Counted from the stretch's first letter, positions 17,324-25,494 are shown. The stretch is DNA of 64,000 bases from RPQJ01 sp052035645 (GCA_052035645.1 JBPOHK010000027.1:1-64000); one strand, 5' to 3'. Numbers and translations are program-made. Notes: a model not told the origin generated them from the sequence alone.

Positions 17324-17923
17324 ATGTACGAAATCTCGCGACGGACGATGCTGGTGGCGCTCGCCTGCGCGGCCCTCGGCGGCTGCGTGTCGCCGTGGTC
17401 CGTGGAGACCTACGCGCCCCCGGGCGCAGGCGTGGCCTCGCGCGGCTCGTTCTTCGTCACGGGCGGGGAACTCGGCACGCCGTCCATGATCGATCCGGCG
17501 CTGCGCGCCGAGCTCGACGCCTCGCTGCGCGGCGTGCTCGCGGCCGAACTCGCGCGCAAGGGCTATGCGCAGGCGTCGACGCCCCAGGCGGCGGGCGTGC
17601 TCGTCTCTTACCAGGTGGCGGGCCAGCGCAAGCTCGTCCCGTCCGAGGAGCGGCGGATCGGCGCGCCGTCGCCGAACGACGTGCTGAGCCCGAGCGCGGT
17701 GCAGCCGCCGCCGCTGTCCGAGCTGCCGCGCGATCACCTCGTGCGCGAAGGCACGGTGATCCTGCTGGCGGAGGATCCGGCGGGTGGCGGCCTGCTCTGG
17801 CGCGGCCTCGTGCGCTCGGAGATGCGCGACGGTTCGCCCGAGGAAGGCGTGCGCGCCGTGACGGACATGCTGCGCCAGATCGCGCTCGAGTTCCCCGCCC
17901 GCCCGGCTCAGCCGCCGAAGTAA
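17324..17923 (+). CDS. DUF4136-domain lipoprotein
   Basis: 199 residues from ATG 17324; alternative starts 9-15 bases upstream only lengthen the n-region. The signal MLVALACAALGGC ends in a lipobox, so this is a lipid-anchored envelope protein. The mature part has the DUF4136 layout: an early SFFVTGG strand, LRGVLAAELARKGYAQ, AGVLVSYQV and a late GLLWRGLVRSEMRD followed by a helix. The function of the family is unknown. The last 16 bases overlap the convergent thioredoxin-like gene. Confidence 0.72.
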   Translation: MYEISRRTMLVALACAALGGCVSPWSVETYAPPGAGVASRGSFFVTGGELGTPSMIDPALRAELDASLRGVLAAELARKGYAQASTPQAAGVLVSYQVAGQRKLVPSEERRIGAPSPNDVLSPSAVQPPPLSELPRDHLVREGTVILLAEDPAGGGLLWRGLVRSEMRDGSPEEGVRAVTDMLRQIALEFPARPAQPPK

Positions 17924-18489
17924 TCGGGCGCGTTGCCCGGCTTCCACTTGATGTTGCAGCCGAGGCTCGGACGCTGCCCCGGCAGCGGCGGTTCGCCCGC
18001 GAGCAGGGCGTCGAGCGCGGCGCGCAGGTCGGCACCGGTCACCGGCACGCCGTTGCCCGGTCGGCTGTCGTCGAACTGCCCGCGGTAGACCAGCCGGCGC
18101 TGACGGTCGAACAGGAAGAAATCCGGCGTGCACGCCGCCCGGTACGCCTGGGCCACGGCCTGGGTCGCATCCAGCAGGTACGGGAACACGTAGCCGACGT
18201 CCGCGCTCTCGCGACGCATCGCGTCCGGTCCGTCCTCGGGATAGGCCTCCAGGTCGTTGGCATTGATCGCCACCACGGCGAGGCCGCGCGGCGCGTACTC
18301 CCGCGCGAGGGCCGCGATTCCGCCGCGGACGTGGCGCACGAAGGGACAGTGCTCGCACATGAAGACGACGAGCAGCGCCGGCGAGGCGGCGAAATCCTCG
18401 AGCGCGTGCGGCCGGCCGTCGAAGTCCGGCAGCCGGAAGGACGGCGCCGGCGTGCCGAGCTCGAGCATCGTGGACGGTGTGCGTGCCAT
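17908..18489 (-). CDS. Thioredoxin-fold peroxiredoxin-like protein
   Basis: 193 residues with GGGAGG before the ATG. The AhpC/TSA-type opening LGTPAPSFRLPDFDGRPH and the redox motif FMCEHCPFVRH (CxxC) are clear, followed by LAVVAINANDLEAYPEDGPD and the cis-Pro region CTPDFFLFD. This is the CEHCPF class of thioredoxin-family proteins often annotated as resA-like or AhpC/TSA. It has no signal peptide and is probably cytosolic. The reductant and substrate are unknown. A DMT transporter gene lies 22 bases upstream on the same strand. Confidence 0.85.
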   Translation of the reverse strand: MARTPSTMLELGTPAPSFRLPDFDGRPHALEDFAASPALLVVFMCEHCPFVRHVRGGIAALAREYAPRGLAVVAINANDLEAYPEDGPDAMRRESADVGYVFPYLLDATQAVAQAYRAACTPDFFLFDRQRRLVYRGQFDDSRPGNGVPVTGADLRAALDALLAGEPPLPGQRPSLGCNIKWKPGNAPDYFGG

Positions 18490-18511
18490 GCGGCCTCCCG
18501 TACCGGCGGAC

Positions 18512-18952
18512 TCAGCGACGCACGACCAGCAGGGCGCCGGCGGCGACCAGCACCACGCCGAGCAGCCGGGCCGGCGTCACCGCGTGGCGCGGAAAGCCGA
18601 CGATGCCGTAGTGGTCGACGACCAGCGCCGCGGCCATCTGGCCCAGCAGCACGAGCGCCAGCAACGCCACCGCGCCGAGCCGCGGCCCGAGGAAGGTGAC
18701 CGAGGCGACGTAGGCGGCGCCGAGCAGGCCGCCGAACCACGCCCACGCCGGCACCTGGCCCACGGCCCCCGGCGCGATCCGCGAACCGCTCGCCAGGCCC
18801 ACGGCGACCAGCGCGGCGAGCCCGACCAGGAAGTTCACGACCGAGGCCCAGATCGACGAGCCCGTCGTTGCGCCGAGCGTGCCGTTCATGCCGACCTGGA
18901 AGGTCAGGCCGGCGCCGACCACGATCGCGACGAGGATGAGCCAGAGATTCAT
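18512..18952 (-). CDS. DMT-family transporter, YdcZ/DUF606 type
   Basis: 146 residues, five predicted membrane helices (about 3-20, 32-52, 66-90, 95-112 and 124-143). The opening LVAIVVGAGLTFQVGMNGTLG is the signature of the half-size DMT_YdcZ family, which has half the helices of EamA transporters and works as dimers or pairs. The substrate is unknown. GGGAGC precedes the ATG. It is flanked on the same strand by a thioredoxin-like gene and a membrane protein, with short gaps. Confidence 0.85.
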   Translation of the reverse strand: MNLWLILVAIVVGAGLTFQVGMNGTLGATTGSSIWASVVNFLVGLAALVAVGLASGSRIAPGAVGQVPAWAWFGGLLGAAYVASVTFLGPRLGAVALLALVLLGQMAAALVVDHYGIVGFPRHAVTPARLLGVVLVAAGALLVVRR

Positions 18953-18982
18953 GCGCGCTCCCGGTCCGCCGTGGTGGCGGGT

Positions 18983-19531
18983 TCAGCGGCGCCCATCTTG
19001 CCAGCGACGGACCAGCCAGGCACAGGTGCCGAGGCCGACGGCCCAGGCGACGAGACGACTGAGGCCCGCCCAGGTCGTGTCGAGGTCGAGCATGCCCCAG
19101 CGCCGGAAGATCTCGCGCCAGTCGTGGTAGTCCTCGGGATCGAGCCCGCCCACGAGCGGCAGCTGCATCGCGCGCGCGTCCGCCATGTAGGTCGCGACGT
19201 TGAGCAGGCTCTCGCAGGTCCAGCCGAGGCAGAGCGCGAAGCCGAGAGTGTGCCGGCGCGTCCAGAACGTCCAGGTCGCCGCGGCGGGAATCGCCAGCTG
19301 GAACAGCGTGCCGCCGTAGACGGTGAGTCGCGAGGAGAAGATTCCGACCAGCGGATGGCCCGCCTCGTGGAAGGCGAGGTTGGCCGAATCGAGGATCGGC
19401 ACCCAGCGATCGCCGAACGTCGCCTCGGTGAGCATCCAGGCGATGAAGGCGATCGCGGCCGCGCCCCGGACCGTGTCGATGGGCGGCCAGGGCTCGGCGG
19501 CGATCTCGGCCAGCCGTTCGCGGAGGGTCAT
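18983..19531 (-). CDS. Integral membrane protein with HEAGH motif (possible M50-like)
   Basis: 182 residues with four or five hydrophobic segments (about 24-38, 66-90, 94-110 and 157-173). H55-E56-A57-G58-H59 in SANLAFHEAGHPLVGIF fits an HExxH zinc site inside a membrane-embedded helix, as in M50B-like proteins, but the second zinc ligand motif of M50 peptidases is not evident. Without it, protease activity is only a guess. The stop codon of the bactofilin-like gene lies 4 bases upstream of this start, so the pair is coupled. Confidence 0.62.
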   Translation of the reverse strand: MTLRERLAEIAAEPWPPIDTVRGAAAIAFIAWMLTEATFGDRWVPILDSANLAFHEAGHPLVGIFSSRLTVYGGTLFQLAIPAAATWTFWTRRHTLGFALCLGWTCESLLNVATYMADARAMQLPLVGGLDPEDYHDWREIFRRWGMLDLDTTWAGLSRLVAWAVGLGTCAWLVRRWQDGRR

Positions 19532-19535
19532 CCGC

Positions 19536-20684
19536 TCAGATTACCGCCTCCACGGTGCGCTCGCGACGCACCCAGGCCTGGCAGACGAGTCCGCCGATGC
19601 CGGCCAGCAGGGCGATGAACGTCACCCAGCCGCCGACCAGCGGCAGCTTGCCGAGGATCGCCAGCAGCACCAGCGCCAGCAGGAAGGCGAGGATCCGCCA
19701 GCCGGTCGTGAACGGCCGCGCCCGGTCCGAGAGTTCGAGGCCCTTCTCGCCCAGGAACAGTGCGCTGGTGACCCAGCCGAGGAACAGCAGGAGTCCGTAC
19801 AGCGGCACCAGCAGCAGGGCGAGCGGGATGCCGATGATGGTGACGAGCAGCAGCACGCCGAGCACCGGCGCGCAGACCAGCACGGCGAAGCCGACGCCGA
19901 GCGACTGCAGCGGCTGGCGACCGACGAACTGCGCCGCGCGCGACGAGAAGCCCGGGAACACGAACAGGAACAGCGTGCCGGCGAGGAACACGCCGGTGAA
20001 CCAGAGCGCGGAGCCGACCCCGTGCGCGACCTCTCGCACGCGGTCCGCCTCGTCGTCGAACGCGTGGTGCGACTCCACGGCATGAAACTCCATGCCGCCG
20101 CCGATGACCGCGCCCGACGGGACCTGCGGACGCGTCGCCGAGTGCACGATCAGCCGTCCGTCGATCCGCGTGTCCGGCCCGATCTCGATCTGCTCGCCGC
20201 GCAGGATGGCGTCGCCGCGCACGTTGCCGTTGACGCGCACCTGGCCCGCGGTGACCTGCAGGTAGTCGCGCACGTCGCCGTCGAACGCCACGTCACCGCC
20301 CGTGAGCGAGGCCGCGCCTTCGATGACGGTGGCCGGGCCGACGGCGATCTCGCCGCCGGCGATGCGGGCGTTGCCCGCGACGATCGCGTCGAGCTTGAGG
20401 TTGCCGCCCGCCGCGTAGAGATCGTCGCCGAGGTGGCCGCCCACGGAGACTTCGCCGCCGGCGACGACCAGGTCGCCCTTCACCTCGGTCGCGATGGAGA
20501 CGTCCCCGCCCGCGAGCAGGGCGTCGCCGGCCACGGGCTCGGTGAGGTTCAGCGTGCCGCCGGCCGAGAAGAGGTCGGAACCGAACTGCCGCGTGACGAC
20601 CTCGTCGTCATCGACGTGCACGTCGCAGCCGGCGAGCAGGACGCCCGAGGCGAGCACCAGGGCAACGAGGACGCTCGATCTCAT
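19536..20684 (-). CDS. Bactofilin-like polymer-forming protein with C-terminal membrane domain (lipoprotein)
   Basis: 382 residues from ATG 20684, with GGAGA upstream. The signal peptide ends in the lipobox VLLAGC. Residues about 35-200 form a right-handed beta-helix of short Gly-rich rungs (FSAGGTLNL, DALLAGGDVSI, DLVVAGGEVSV, DDLYAAGGNLKL and so on), as in bactofilins. From about residue 235 there are four to five membrane helices (LWFTGVFLAGTLFLFVFPGF, VLVCAPVLGVLLLVTIIGIPL, LYGLLLFLGWVTSALFL, ILAFLLALVLLAIL, and a last one). The role of this class is unknown; an envelope scaffold is plausible. An intrinsic terminator sits 92 bases upstream of the start. Confidence 0.78.
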   Translation of the reverse strand: MRSSVLVALVLASGVLLAGCDVHVDDDEVVTRQFGSDLFSAGGTLNLTEPVAGDALLAGGDVSIATEVKGDLVVAGGEVSVGGHLGDDLYAAGGNLKLDAIVAGNARIAGGEIAVGPATVIEGAASLTGGDVAFDGDVRDYLQVTAGQVRVNGNVRGDAILRGEQIEIGPDTRIDGRLIVHSATRPQVPSGAVIGGGMEFHAVESHHAFDDEADRVREVAHGVGSALWFTGVFLAGTLFLFVFPGFSSRAAQFVGRQPLQSLGVGFAVLVCAPVLGVLLLVTIIGIPLALLLVPLYGLLLFLGWVTSALFLGEKGLELSDRARPFTTGWRILAFLLALVLLAILGKLPLVGGWVTFIALLAGIGGLVCQAWVRRERTVEAVI

Positions 20685-20775
20685 CCGCGGTCTCCGTCGA
20701 AGAACGTGGACCGAGTGTACGACGGACGCACGCGGGGTTCGGACGGGCCGGCGCAGCAGGGCACCGCACCGTCGC

Positions 20776-20813
20776 AAAAAAAGAAAAGCCGCGAGTGACG
20801 CACACTCGCGGCT
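20776..20813 (-). terminator. Intrinsic terminator
   Basis: AGCCGCGAGTG (20787-20797) and its exact complement (20803-20813) form an 11-base-pair stem with a 5-base loop. On the minus strand this is followed by TTTTCTTTTTTT. It is a textbook intrinsic terminator for transcripts coming from the TonB receptor side. Confidence 0.85.
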
Positions 20814-21037
20814 CTCCAGATCGTCTTCCCTGACCGACCCTGTACCCCCCGGTCGGGTCTCCCTGGTCCCGCGCGATTCTGGACTCGCGCTCGGTCTCCC
20901 CCGCTTGCGTGGGAGGCTTTGTACGTGGAATTTCCGGTCGCGTCACCTTGCAGCGCAACAACAACGCCTGCCGCGGCCCCTTGGCGGCGCCTTGGGCATC
21001 GATGTTGCGTCAGCGCGACAGTGACGCGCGGACGGGC
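20814..21037 (-). ncRNA. Candidate structured RNA or long 3' UTR below the TonB receptor
   Basis: No convincing protein is encoded between the receptor stop and the bactofilin-like start (20685-21037). Three compact hairpins occur in a row: CCGACC/GGTCGG (20834-20839/20851-20856), GCGCGA/TCGCGC (20871-20876/20885-20890) and CTCCC/GGGAG (20896-20900/20911-20915). On the minus strand, GGGAGAC-like words recur roughly every 35 bases. The region runs straight into the strong terminator at 20776-20813. It could be a small RNA, a processed 3' UTR, or a leader with attenuator for the bactofilin-like gene. No known riboswitch consensus was recognised. Confidence 0.45.
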
Positions 21038-23233
21038 TCAGCGCAACGACAGGGTCAGGCGCAGGCCATAGGTCCGGGGCGCTTCGAGGAAGGCCGTGGC
21101 GCCCTCGGGCAGCGGCGGGAAATTGCTGCCGCCCGCCGTCGCCGCGATCACCGCCTCGTTCTCGAGGTTGCGGGCCCAGGCGCCGAGGCTCCAGCGGTCG
21201 TCCGCCGAGAACCAGGTCAGCGAGGCGTCGGTCTTGGTGTACCCGTCCTGCTTGCCGCCCGGCGTGTGGCTGAAGTCGGCGTAGAACGAGCTCTCGTAGC
21301 GCGTGCCGAGTGCCGCCCGCAGGTATCCGCCGCCGAAGTGGAAGTCGTGCTGGTAGCCCAGGTTGACCGTCCAGTCGGGCGCGTACTGCATCTGGTAGCC
21401 GTCGAAGTTCGTGCGGCCGTTCCACGTCACCGTGTTCGCCGGCACCTGGAAGTCGGTGGTGCGCGCGTGCACGTAGCCGACGTTCAGGTTCAGCCGGCCG
21501 TCGTCGCTCGGCAGCCAGACCAGGTCGAGCTGGTAGCCGTAGATGGTGGCCTTGTCGACGTTGAAGCTCAGGTTCGAGTTGGTGACGGTGTTGTACGCGG
21601 AAGCGATCAGGTTGTCGTACGAGTAGTAGAAGAGTTCTTCGTTGAACTGCAGGCGGTCGTCGAACATGCGCGACTTGCTGCCGAGCGTGTAGGCGGTGAT
21701 GTCCGCCGACTCGACGCCGTTGTCGAGCGCGGGCGTGCTCGCGAACCCGTTGAAGGTGCCGGGCTGGTAGCCGGTCTGCGTCTGCGCATAGACCATGAAG
21801 CTGTCGTTGACGTCGTACTCGACGCCGGCCTTGTAGTCGAAGTTGCTGAAACCCTCGTCGTAGTCGTAGGGCGCGAGGCCCGAGCCGTCGTAGTAGCGGC
21901 CGTTGGCGGTGCGATCGTCCTCCTGGTAGCGGCCGCCGAGCGTGACGCGGAAGCGGTCGGTCACGTCGTAGGTGGCCTCGCCGAAGACCGCGCTGCCGCG
22001 CAGGTGGTTGTCGTCGACGATGCTGACCGGGAACAGCGCCGTCGAGAGGTCGAAGCCGCCGAAGGAGAAGATGCCGTAGCTCGTGAGGTCGTAGTGGTAG
22101 AGCCCGGCGAGCCACTTGCCCCAGCCGTGATTGCCGGCGACGCGCAACTCGTGGGTCTGCTGGCGGTAGCCGTTCGACTGGTCGCCCGGGAAGGCGCCGA
22201 GCCAGTAGTCGGCCGACGTGTACATGTCGAGGTACGACGGGATGTAGGTCAGCGAGATGGCATCCGACAGCGCGTACTCGATCTCCGCGCCCACCATGTG
22301 GTTGTCGTATCGCTGGTCCTGCGCCTGCGGCTGCCCGAACAGGTTGGTCTCGGCGATCGACGCCCAGGGCTCGGGCAGCTGGTCGTTCCACGGGTCGGAC
22401 CGCAGGTACGCGTCCGGGTCGAGCTGGCCGGTCACCGGATCGACGCCCTTCACGACGAGATTGGCGGGGTGGCCCTCCTTGTCGACGGCGGCGAGCCACA
22501 GGTAGGCACTGAGGTCCTCGGTGGGTTGCCAGAGGAAGGAGAGGCGCGCGCCCCAGTCCTTCTGCGAGTCGGCGCCCGAGGTCATGTAGCCGTCGTGCTG
22601 CAGCCAGTCGCCCGCGAGGCGGATCGCGAACGTCTCGCCGAGCGGGAGGTTCTGCGCCACGCTCAGGTGCACGAGCGAGTCGCTGCCCGCCTCCACCGTC
22701 GCCAGCGTCTCGAAATCGCGGCCGGGCCGGCGGAAGCGGACGTTGACGGTGCCGCCCATGACGCTGCGTCCGTACAGCGTGCCCTGCGGACCCGGCAGCA
22801 CTTCGATCTGCTCGACGTCGTACAGCGGGACGCTGGTCGCCTCGCGCGGGATGAACACGTTGTTGAAGTTGAGCGCGGTGGGCGGCTCGATCTGCGGCAG
22901 GTCGAGCGTGCTGCCGACGCCGCGGATGTAGATCTCCGTCGAGGAGGTCTCGGCCTGGAAGCGCACCGAGGGGACCAGCTGCTGGGCGCCGCGGATGTCC
23001 GTGACGCCGGCAAAGACCAGCGCTTCGCCGTCGATCGCCGTGATCGCCGCGGCCGTCTTCTGCAGGTCCTGCGAGACCTTGGTCGCCGTGACGATGATCT
23101 CCTCGAGCTGGCCGTCGGCGGACGCGCCGGCCGGGGCGAGTGCCTCGGCGACGGCGACGCGCAGCGGCGATGCTGCAATGCCAAATGCCACGAGTGCCGC
23201 GAGTCGTGCCCGCGTGTCGAGCTGCTGCTGCAT
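21038..23233 (-). CDS. TonB-dependent outer-membrane receptor
   Basis: 731 residues. After a signal-like N-terminus, a TonB box region (EEIIVTATK) and the plug domain follow: LVPSVRFQAET, IYIRGVGS, VEQIEVLPGPQGTLYGRSVM GGTVN in order, residues about 50-165. The rest is a 22-strand barrel with alternating aromatic and glycine strands, closing with GLRLTLSLR, so the chain is full length. Receptors of this kind import iron complexes, vitamins or glycans with energy from TonB; the plug gives no clue to the ligand. GAAGGA precedes the ATG. A structured 3' region and intrinsic terminator follow. The methyltransferase gene upstream is 18 bases away. Confidence 0.92.
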   Translation of the reverse strand: MQQQLDTRARLAALVAFGIAASPLRVAVAEALAPAGASADGQLEEIIVTATKVSQDLQKTAAAITAIDGEALVFAGVTDIRGAQQLVPSVRFQAETSSTEIYIRGVGSTLDLPQIEPPTALNFNNVFIPREATSVPLYDVEQIEVLPGPQGTLYGRSVMGGTVNVRFRRPGRDFETLATVEAGSDSLVHLSVAQNLPLGETFAIRLAGDWLQHDGYMTSGADSQKDWGARLSFLWQPTEDLSAYLWLAAVDKEGHPANLVVKGVDPVTGQLDPDAYLRSDPWNDQLPEPWASIAETNLFGQPQAQDQRYDNHMVGAEIEYALSDAISLTYIPSYLDMYTSADYWLGAFPGDQSNGYRQQTHELRVAGNHGWGKWLAGLYHYDLTSYGIFSFGGFDLSTALFPVSIVDDNHLRGSAVFGEATYDVTDRFRVTLGGRYQEDDRTANGRYYDGSGLAPYDYDEGFSNFDYKAGVEYDVNDSFMVYAQTQTGYQPGTFNGFASTPALDNGVESADITAYTLGSKSRMFDDRLQFNEELFYYSYDNLIASAYNTVTNSNLSFNVDKATIYGYQLDLVWLPSDDGRLNLNVGYVHARTTDFQVPANTVTWNGRTNFDGYQMQYAPDWTVNLGYQHDFHFGGGYLRAALGTRYESSFYADFSHTPGGKQDGYTKTDASLTWFSADDRWSLGAWARNLENEAVIAATAGGSNFPPLPEGATAFLEAPRTYGLRLTLSLR

Positions 23234-23251
23234 AACCCGTCCTTCGTCAGT

Positions 23252-23869
23252 TCAGTGCTTGGTCGCCGCGCCTTCGGTCATGTAGGCGACGAATCGCGGC
23301 AAGCGTGGGAGGTAATAGTTTCGCACGTCGTCCAGGGCCAGTCCGCTCGCGCGGACGAGGCGTTCCGTCGGGCGATCGAGGTGGCAACCGCCGCCGATGC
23401 GCTTCTGCAGCGGCGTGAGGCGCCGCTGCCAGCGCGCCACGCCGGCGTCGGGCGAGAGGCCGTGCTCGAGGAACAGGAACCGGCCGCCCGGCCTGAGCAC
23501 CCGGCGCACCTCGGCCAGGGCGTGCCCGACATCGGGGATCGAACACAGCGTGAGCGTGCAGGCCACGGTGTCGAACGAGTCGGACTCGAACGGCAGGTGC
23601 TCGGCGTCCAGGTGGTGGAAGTCCACCTCGATGTTCGAGGCCGCGATGCGCGGAGCCGAGTAGCGATCGAGGTCCACGTCGGGATCGATCGCCTCGATGC
23701 GGCGCACGGTCGGCGGGTAGTACTGCAGGTTCATGCCGGTGCCGAAGCCAATCTCGAGGATGCGCCCCTGCGCGGACGCCAGCGTCCGCCGTCGCAAAGG
23801 GCGCCAGACCTTACTCCGCATCGCGAAATCGAGCAGGTAGGGAAAGACACAGTGGTGATAGAGGCCCAC
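23252..23869 (-). CDS. Class I SAM-dependent methyltransferase
   Basis: 205 residues from GTG 23869. The SAM-binding motif ILEIGFGTGMN, the acidic IEAIDPDVD after beta 2, the LPFESDSFDTV motif and LRPGGRFLFLEHG place it in the Methyltransf_11 group related to UbiE and phospholipid methyltransferases. The opening YHHCVFPYLLDFAM and GGGCHLDRPTERLVRASG are typical of a subgroup annotated as phosphatidylethanolamine or quinone methyltransferases; the substrate is unproven. It begins 5 bases after the stop of the heme-sensor gene and precedes the TonB receptor. Confidence 0.85.
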   Translation of the reverse strand: MGLYHHCVFPYLLDFAMRSKVWRPLRRRTLASAQGRILEIGFGTGMNLQYYPPTVRRIEAIDPDVDLDRYSAPRIAASNIEVDFHHLDAEHLPFESDSFDTVACTLTLCSIPDVGHALAEVRRVLRPGGRFLFLEHGLSPDAGVARWQRRLTPLQKRIGGGCHLDRPTERLVRASGLALDDVRNYYLPRLPRFVAYMTEGAATKH

Positions 23870-23874
23870 CGCGA

Positions 23875-24477
23875 CTATTCCGCCGGCGCGGCGGGACCGG
23901 GCGCCGCGACGCGCCAGAGCACGCTGATCGCGCCGCGCAGCTGGCCGGGCTCGAAGCCCGTGGCCGCATCGGCCGGGTAGTCGCGGGCGAGCGCGCCGGC
24001 GACCTCGGGCGCAATGACGGTGCCGTGACAGGTCACGCACAGGGTGTCCATCGGGATCGCGCGCAGGTAGCGACGCTCGACCGAGTCGCCGCGCTGGATC
24101 TCCAGCGCCGCCTCGAGGGGGCGCGCCGGCGGGCCCTTGGCGAACTCGGCCGCGAAGTGCTCCAGCACGTCGCGCTGGACGTCGTCCGGAGCATTGGCGG
24201 GATTGCGCACCCGCAGGGCGGTGCGACCGACGACCGCGCCCGACTCCTGCGACAGTTGCGCGGCGATGGCCGGGGCGCGGGTCTTGCAGACACCGATGGC
24301 GGCGACCGGTCCGCCCGTCTGCATCGCCTGGCCCAGCTCCGCCTTCAGCGCGCTGCCGAGACGGTCGGCCAGGGTCCGGCTCTGGACGACCCAGGGCTCG
24401 GCGGACGGCAGCTCGGCGGCCGACGGCGTCAGCGGCAGGGCCGCCAGCGCGGCGAGTGTGATCCAGGGGCTGCGCAT
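23875..24477 (-). CDS. Periplasmic Tll0287-like (DUF3365) domain protein with c-type heme motif
   Basis: 200 residues; AGGAGA precedes ATG 24477. A signal peptide (WITLAALAALPLTPSAAE) is followed by a DUF3365/Tll0287-like sensor domain: AIGVCKTRAPAIA, VGRTALRVRNPANAPD, then LEIQRGDSVERRYLRAIPMD and the heme-attachment motif LCVTCHG. The layout, CxxCH near the end and a final DYPADAATGFEPGQLRGAISVLW, is typical of free-standing periplasmic members. They bind one heme c and may sense redox state, NO or small ligands. Cytochrome maturation machinery is not in the window. Probably co-transcribed with the methyltransferase and TonB receptor. Confidence 0.85.
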   Translation of the reverse strand: MRSPWITLAALAALPLTPSAAELPSAEPWVVQSRTLADRLGSALKAELGQAMQTGGPVAAIGVCKTRAPAIAAQLSQESGAVVGRTALRVRNPANAPDDVQRDVLEHFAAEFAKGPPARPLEAALEIQRGDSVERRYLRAIPMDTLCVTCHGTVIAPEVAGALARDYPADAATGFEPGQLRGAISVLWRVAAPGPAAPAE

Positions 24478-24714
24478 GATTCGTTTCTCCTGTCGTTCCG
24501 GCGTGCCTGGCGGGCCTCTGAAGGCGCATTCGTTCATGAATTCCAGGCAATCAATCTCGACGATTTATATAGGAATTCAACAATTTTATTCAAAATAGAT
24601 ATATAGAAGCACCATCCGTGCGTACACCCCCGGGCGTGCCAATTCGGCGCCGCTCAGGTAGATTGCGCGCCCTTACGCGGGGTCGCCCGCAGACACAATT
24701 CTAATAGAGCCGCC
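24478..24714. promoter_or_regulatory. Divergent promoter region with AT-rich island
   Basis: This lies between the heme-sensor gene and yebC. About 70 bases (24538-24610) are strikingly AT-rich for this genome, with two GAATTC sites at 24538 and 24573 and runs such as TTTATATAGG and AATAGATATATAG. Such islands commonly hold promoters and bind nucleoid proteins. A specific -10/-35 pair was not assigned. Confidence 0.45.
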
Positions 24715-25437
24715 ATGGGACGCATTTTCGAAGTTCGCAAGCATGCGATGTTCGCCCGCTGGAACCGCATGGCCAAGCAGTTCTCCCGCATCGGCAAGGA
24801 AATCACGATCGCGGTGAAGAAGGGCGGCCCCGACCCGAATTCGAACCCGGCGCTGCGCCGCGTGATCCAGAACGCCCGCGCCGTGAACATGCCGAAGGAC
24901 AAGGTCGAGTCCGCGATCAAGCGTGCCTCGGGCCGCGACGCGGCCAACTTCGAGGAAGTGATGTACGAGGGTTACGCCCCGCACGGCGTCGCCGTGCTGG
25001 TGGAGTGCGCCACGGACAACCCGACGCGCACCGTCGCCTCGGTGCGCAACGCCTTCAACAAGAACGGCGGCAACCTCGCCACGACCGGCAGCGTCTCGTT
25101 CCAGTTCAAGCGCATGGGCGTGTTCCGCCTCAACCCCGAGGGCATCGACCAGGACGACCTCGAGCTGTACCTGATCGACCACGGCCTCGAGGAGTTCGGC
25201 GAGAGCACCGGCGAAAAGGGCGAGCCGCAGCTGATCGCGCGCTGCCTGTTCGAGGACTTCGGGACGCTGCAGAAAGCCCTCGAGGAGCGCGGCATCGCAC
25301 CCATCTCGGCCGAGCACGAGTACATCTGCCAGACGCCGACGGAACTGCCGGAAGAGCAGGCCAACGAAGTGCTGGAGATGATCGACAAGCTCGAGCAGGA
25401 CGAGGACGTGCAGAAGGTCTACCACACGCTCGCCTGA
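24715..25437 (+). CDS. yebC: YebC/TACO1-family regulator, Bacteroidetes-like form
   Basis: 240 residues, full length for YebC (three-domain alpha/beta protein). Conserved blocks are ITIAVKKGGPDPNSNPALRR, NMPKDKVESAIKRASG, YEGYAPHGVAVLVECATDN, RTVASVRNAFNKNGGNLAT and the C-terminal EHEYICQTPTELP. YebC proteins were first described as DNA-binding regulators; newer work shows they act on ribosomes to ease stalling at proline stretches. The opening GRIFEVRKHAMFARWNRMAK is unlike the AGHSKWANIKHRK start of most proteobacterial YebC and resembles the GRAFEFRK forms of Bacteroidetes, suggesting an old transfer or a distinct paralogue. Monocistronic, behind an AT-rich promoter region. Confidence 0.9.
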   Translation: MGRIFEVRKHAMFARWNRMAKQFSRIGKEITIAVKKGGPDPNSNPALRRVIQNARAVNMPKDKVESAIKRASGRDAANFEEVMYEGYAPHGVAVLVECATDNPTRTVASVRNAFNKNGGNLATTGSVSFQFKRMGVFRLNPEGIDQDDLELYLIDHGLEEFGESTGEKGEPQLIARCLFEDFGTLQKALEERGIAPISAEHEYICQTPTELPEEQANEVLEMIDKLEQDEDVQKVYHTLA

Positions 25438-25494
25438 GCCTGACCGCGTCGCGCCGGACAACGGCGCGACGCTTCCCGCCGAGGAGCCCGCCCG

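Noticed and set aside
20685..20964. A minus-strand frame across the intrinsic terminator upstream of the bactofilin-like gene
   Set aside because: It has basic low-complexity translation and would run through a perfect terminator hairpin; the signal-peptide start at 20684 is better.
20814..21037. Glycine or c-di-GMP riboswitch ahead of the bactofilin-like gene
   Set aside because: GGGAGAC-like words recall aptamers, but no consensus core or paired tandem aptamer could be matched, so only a generic structured RNA is reported.
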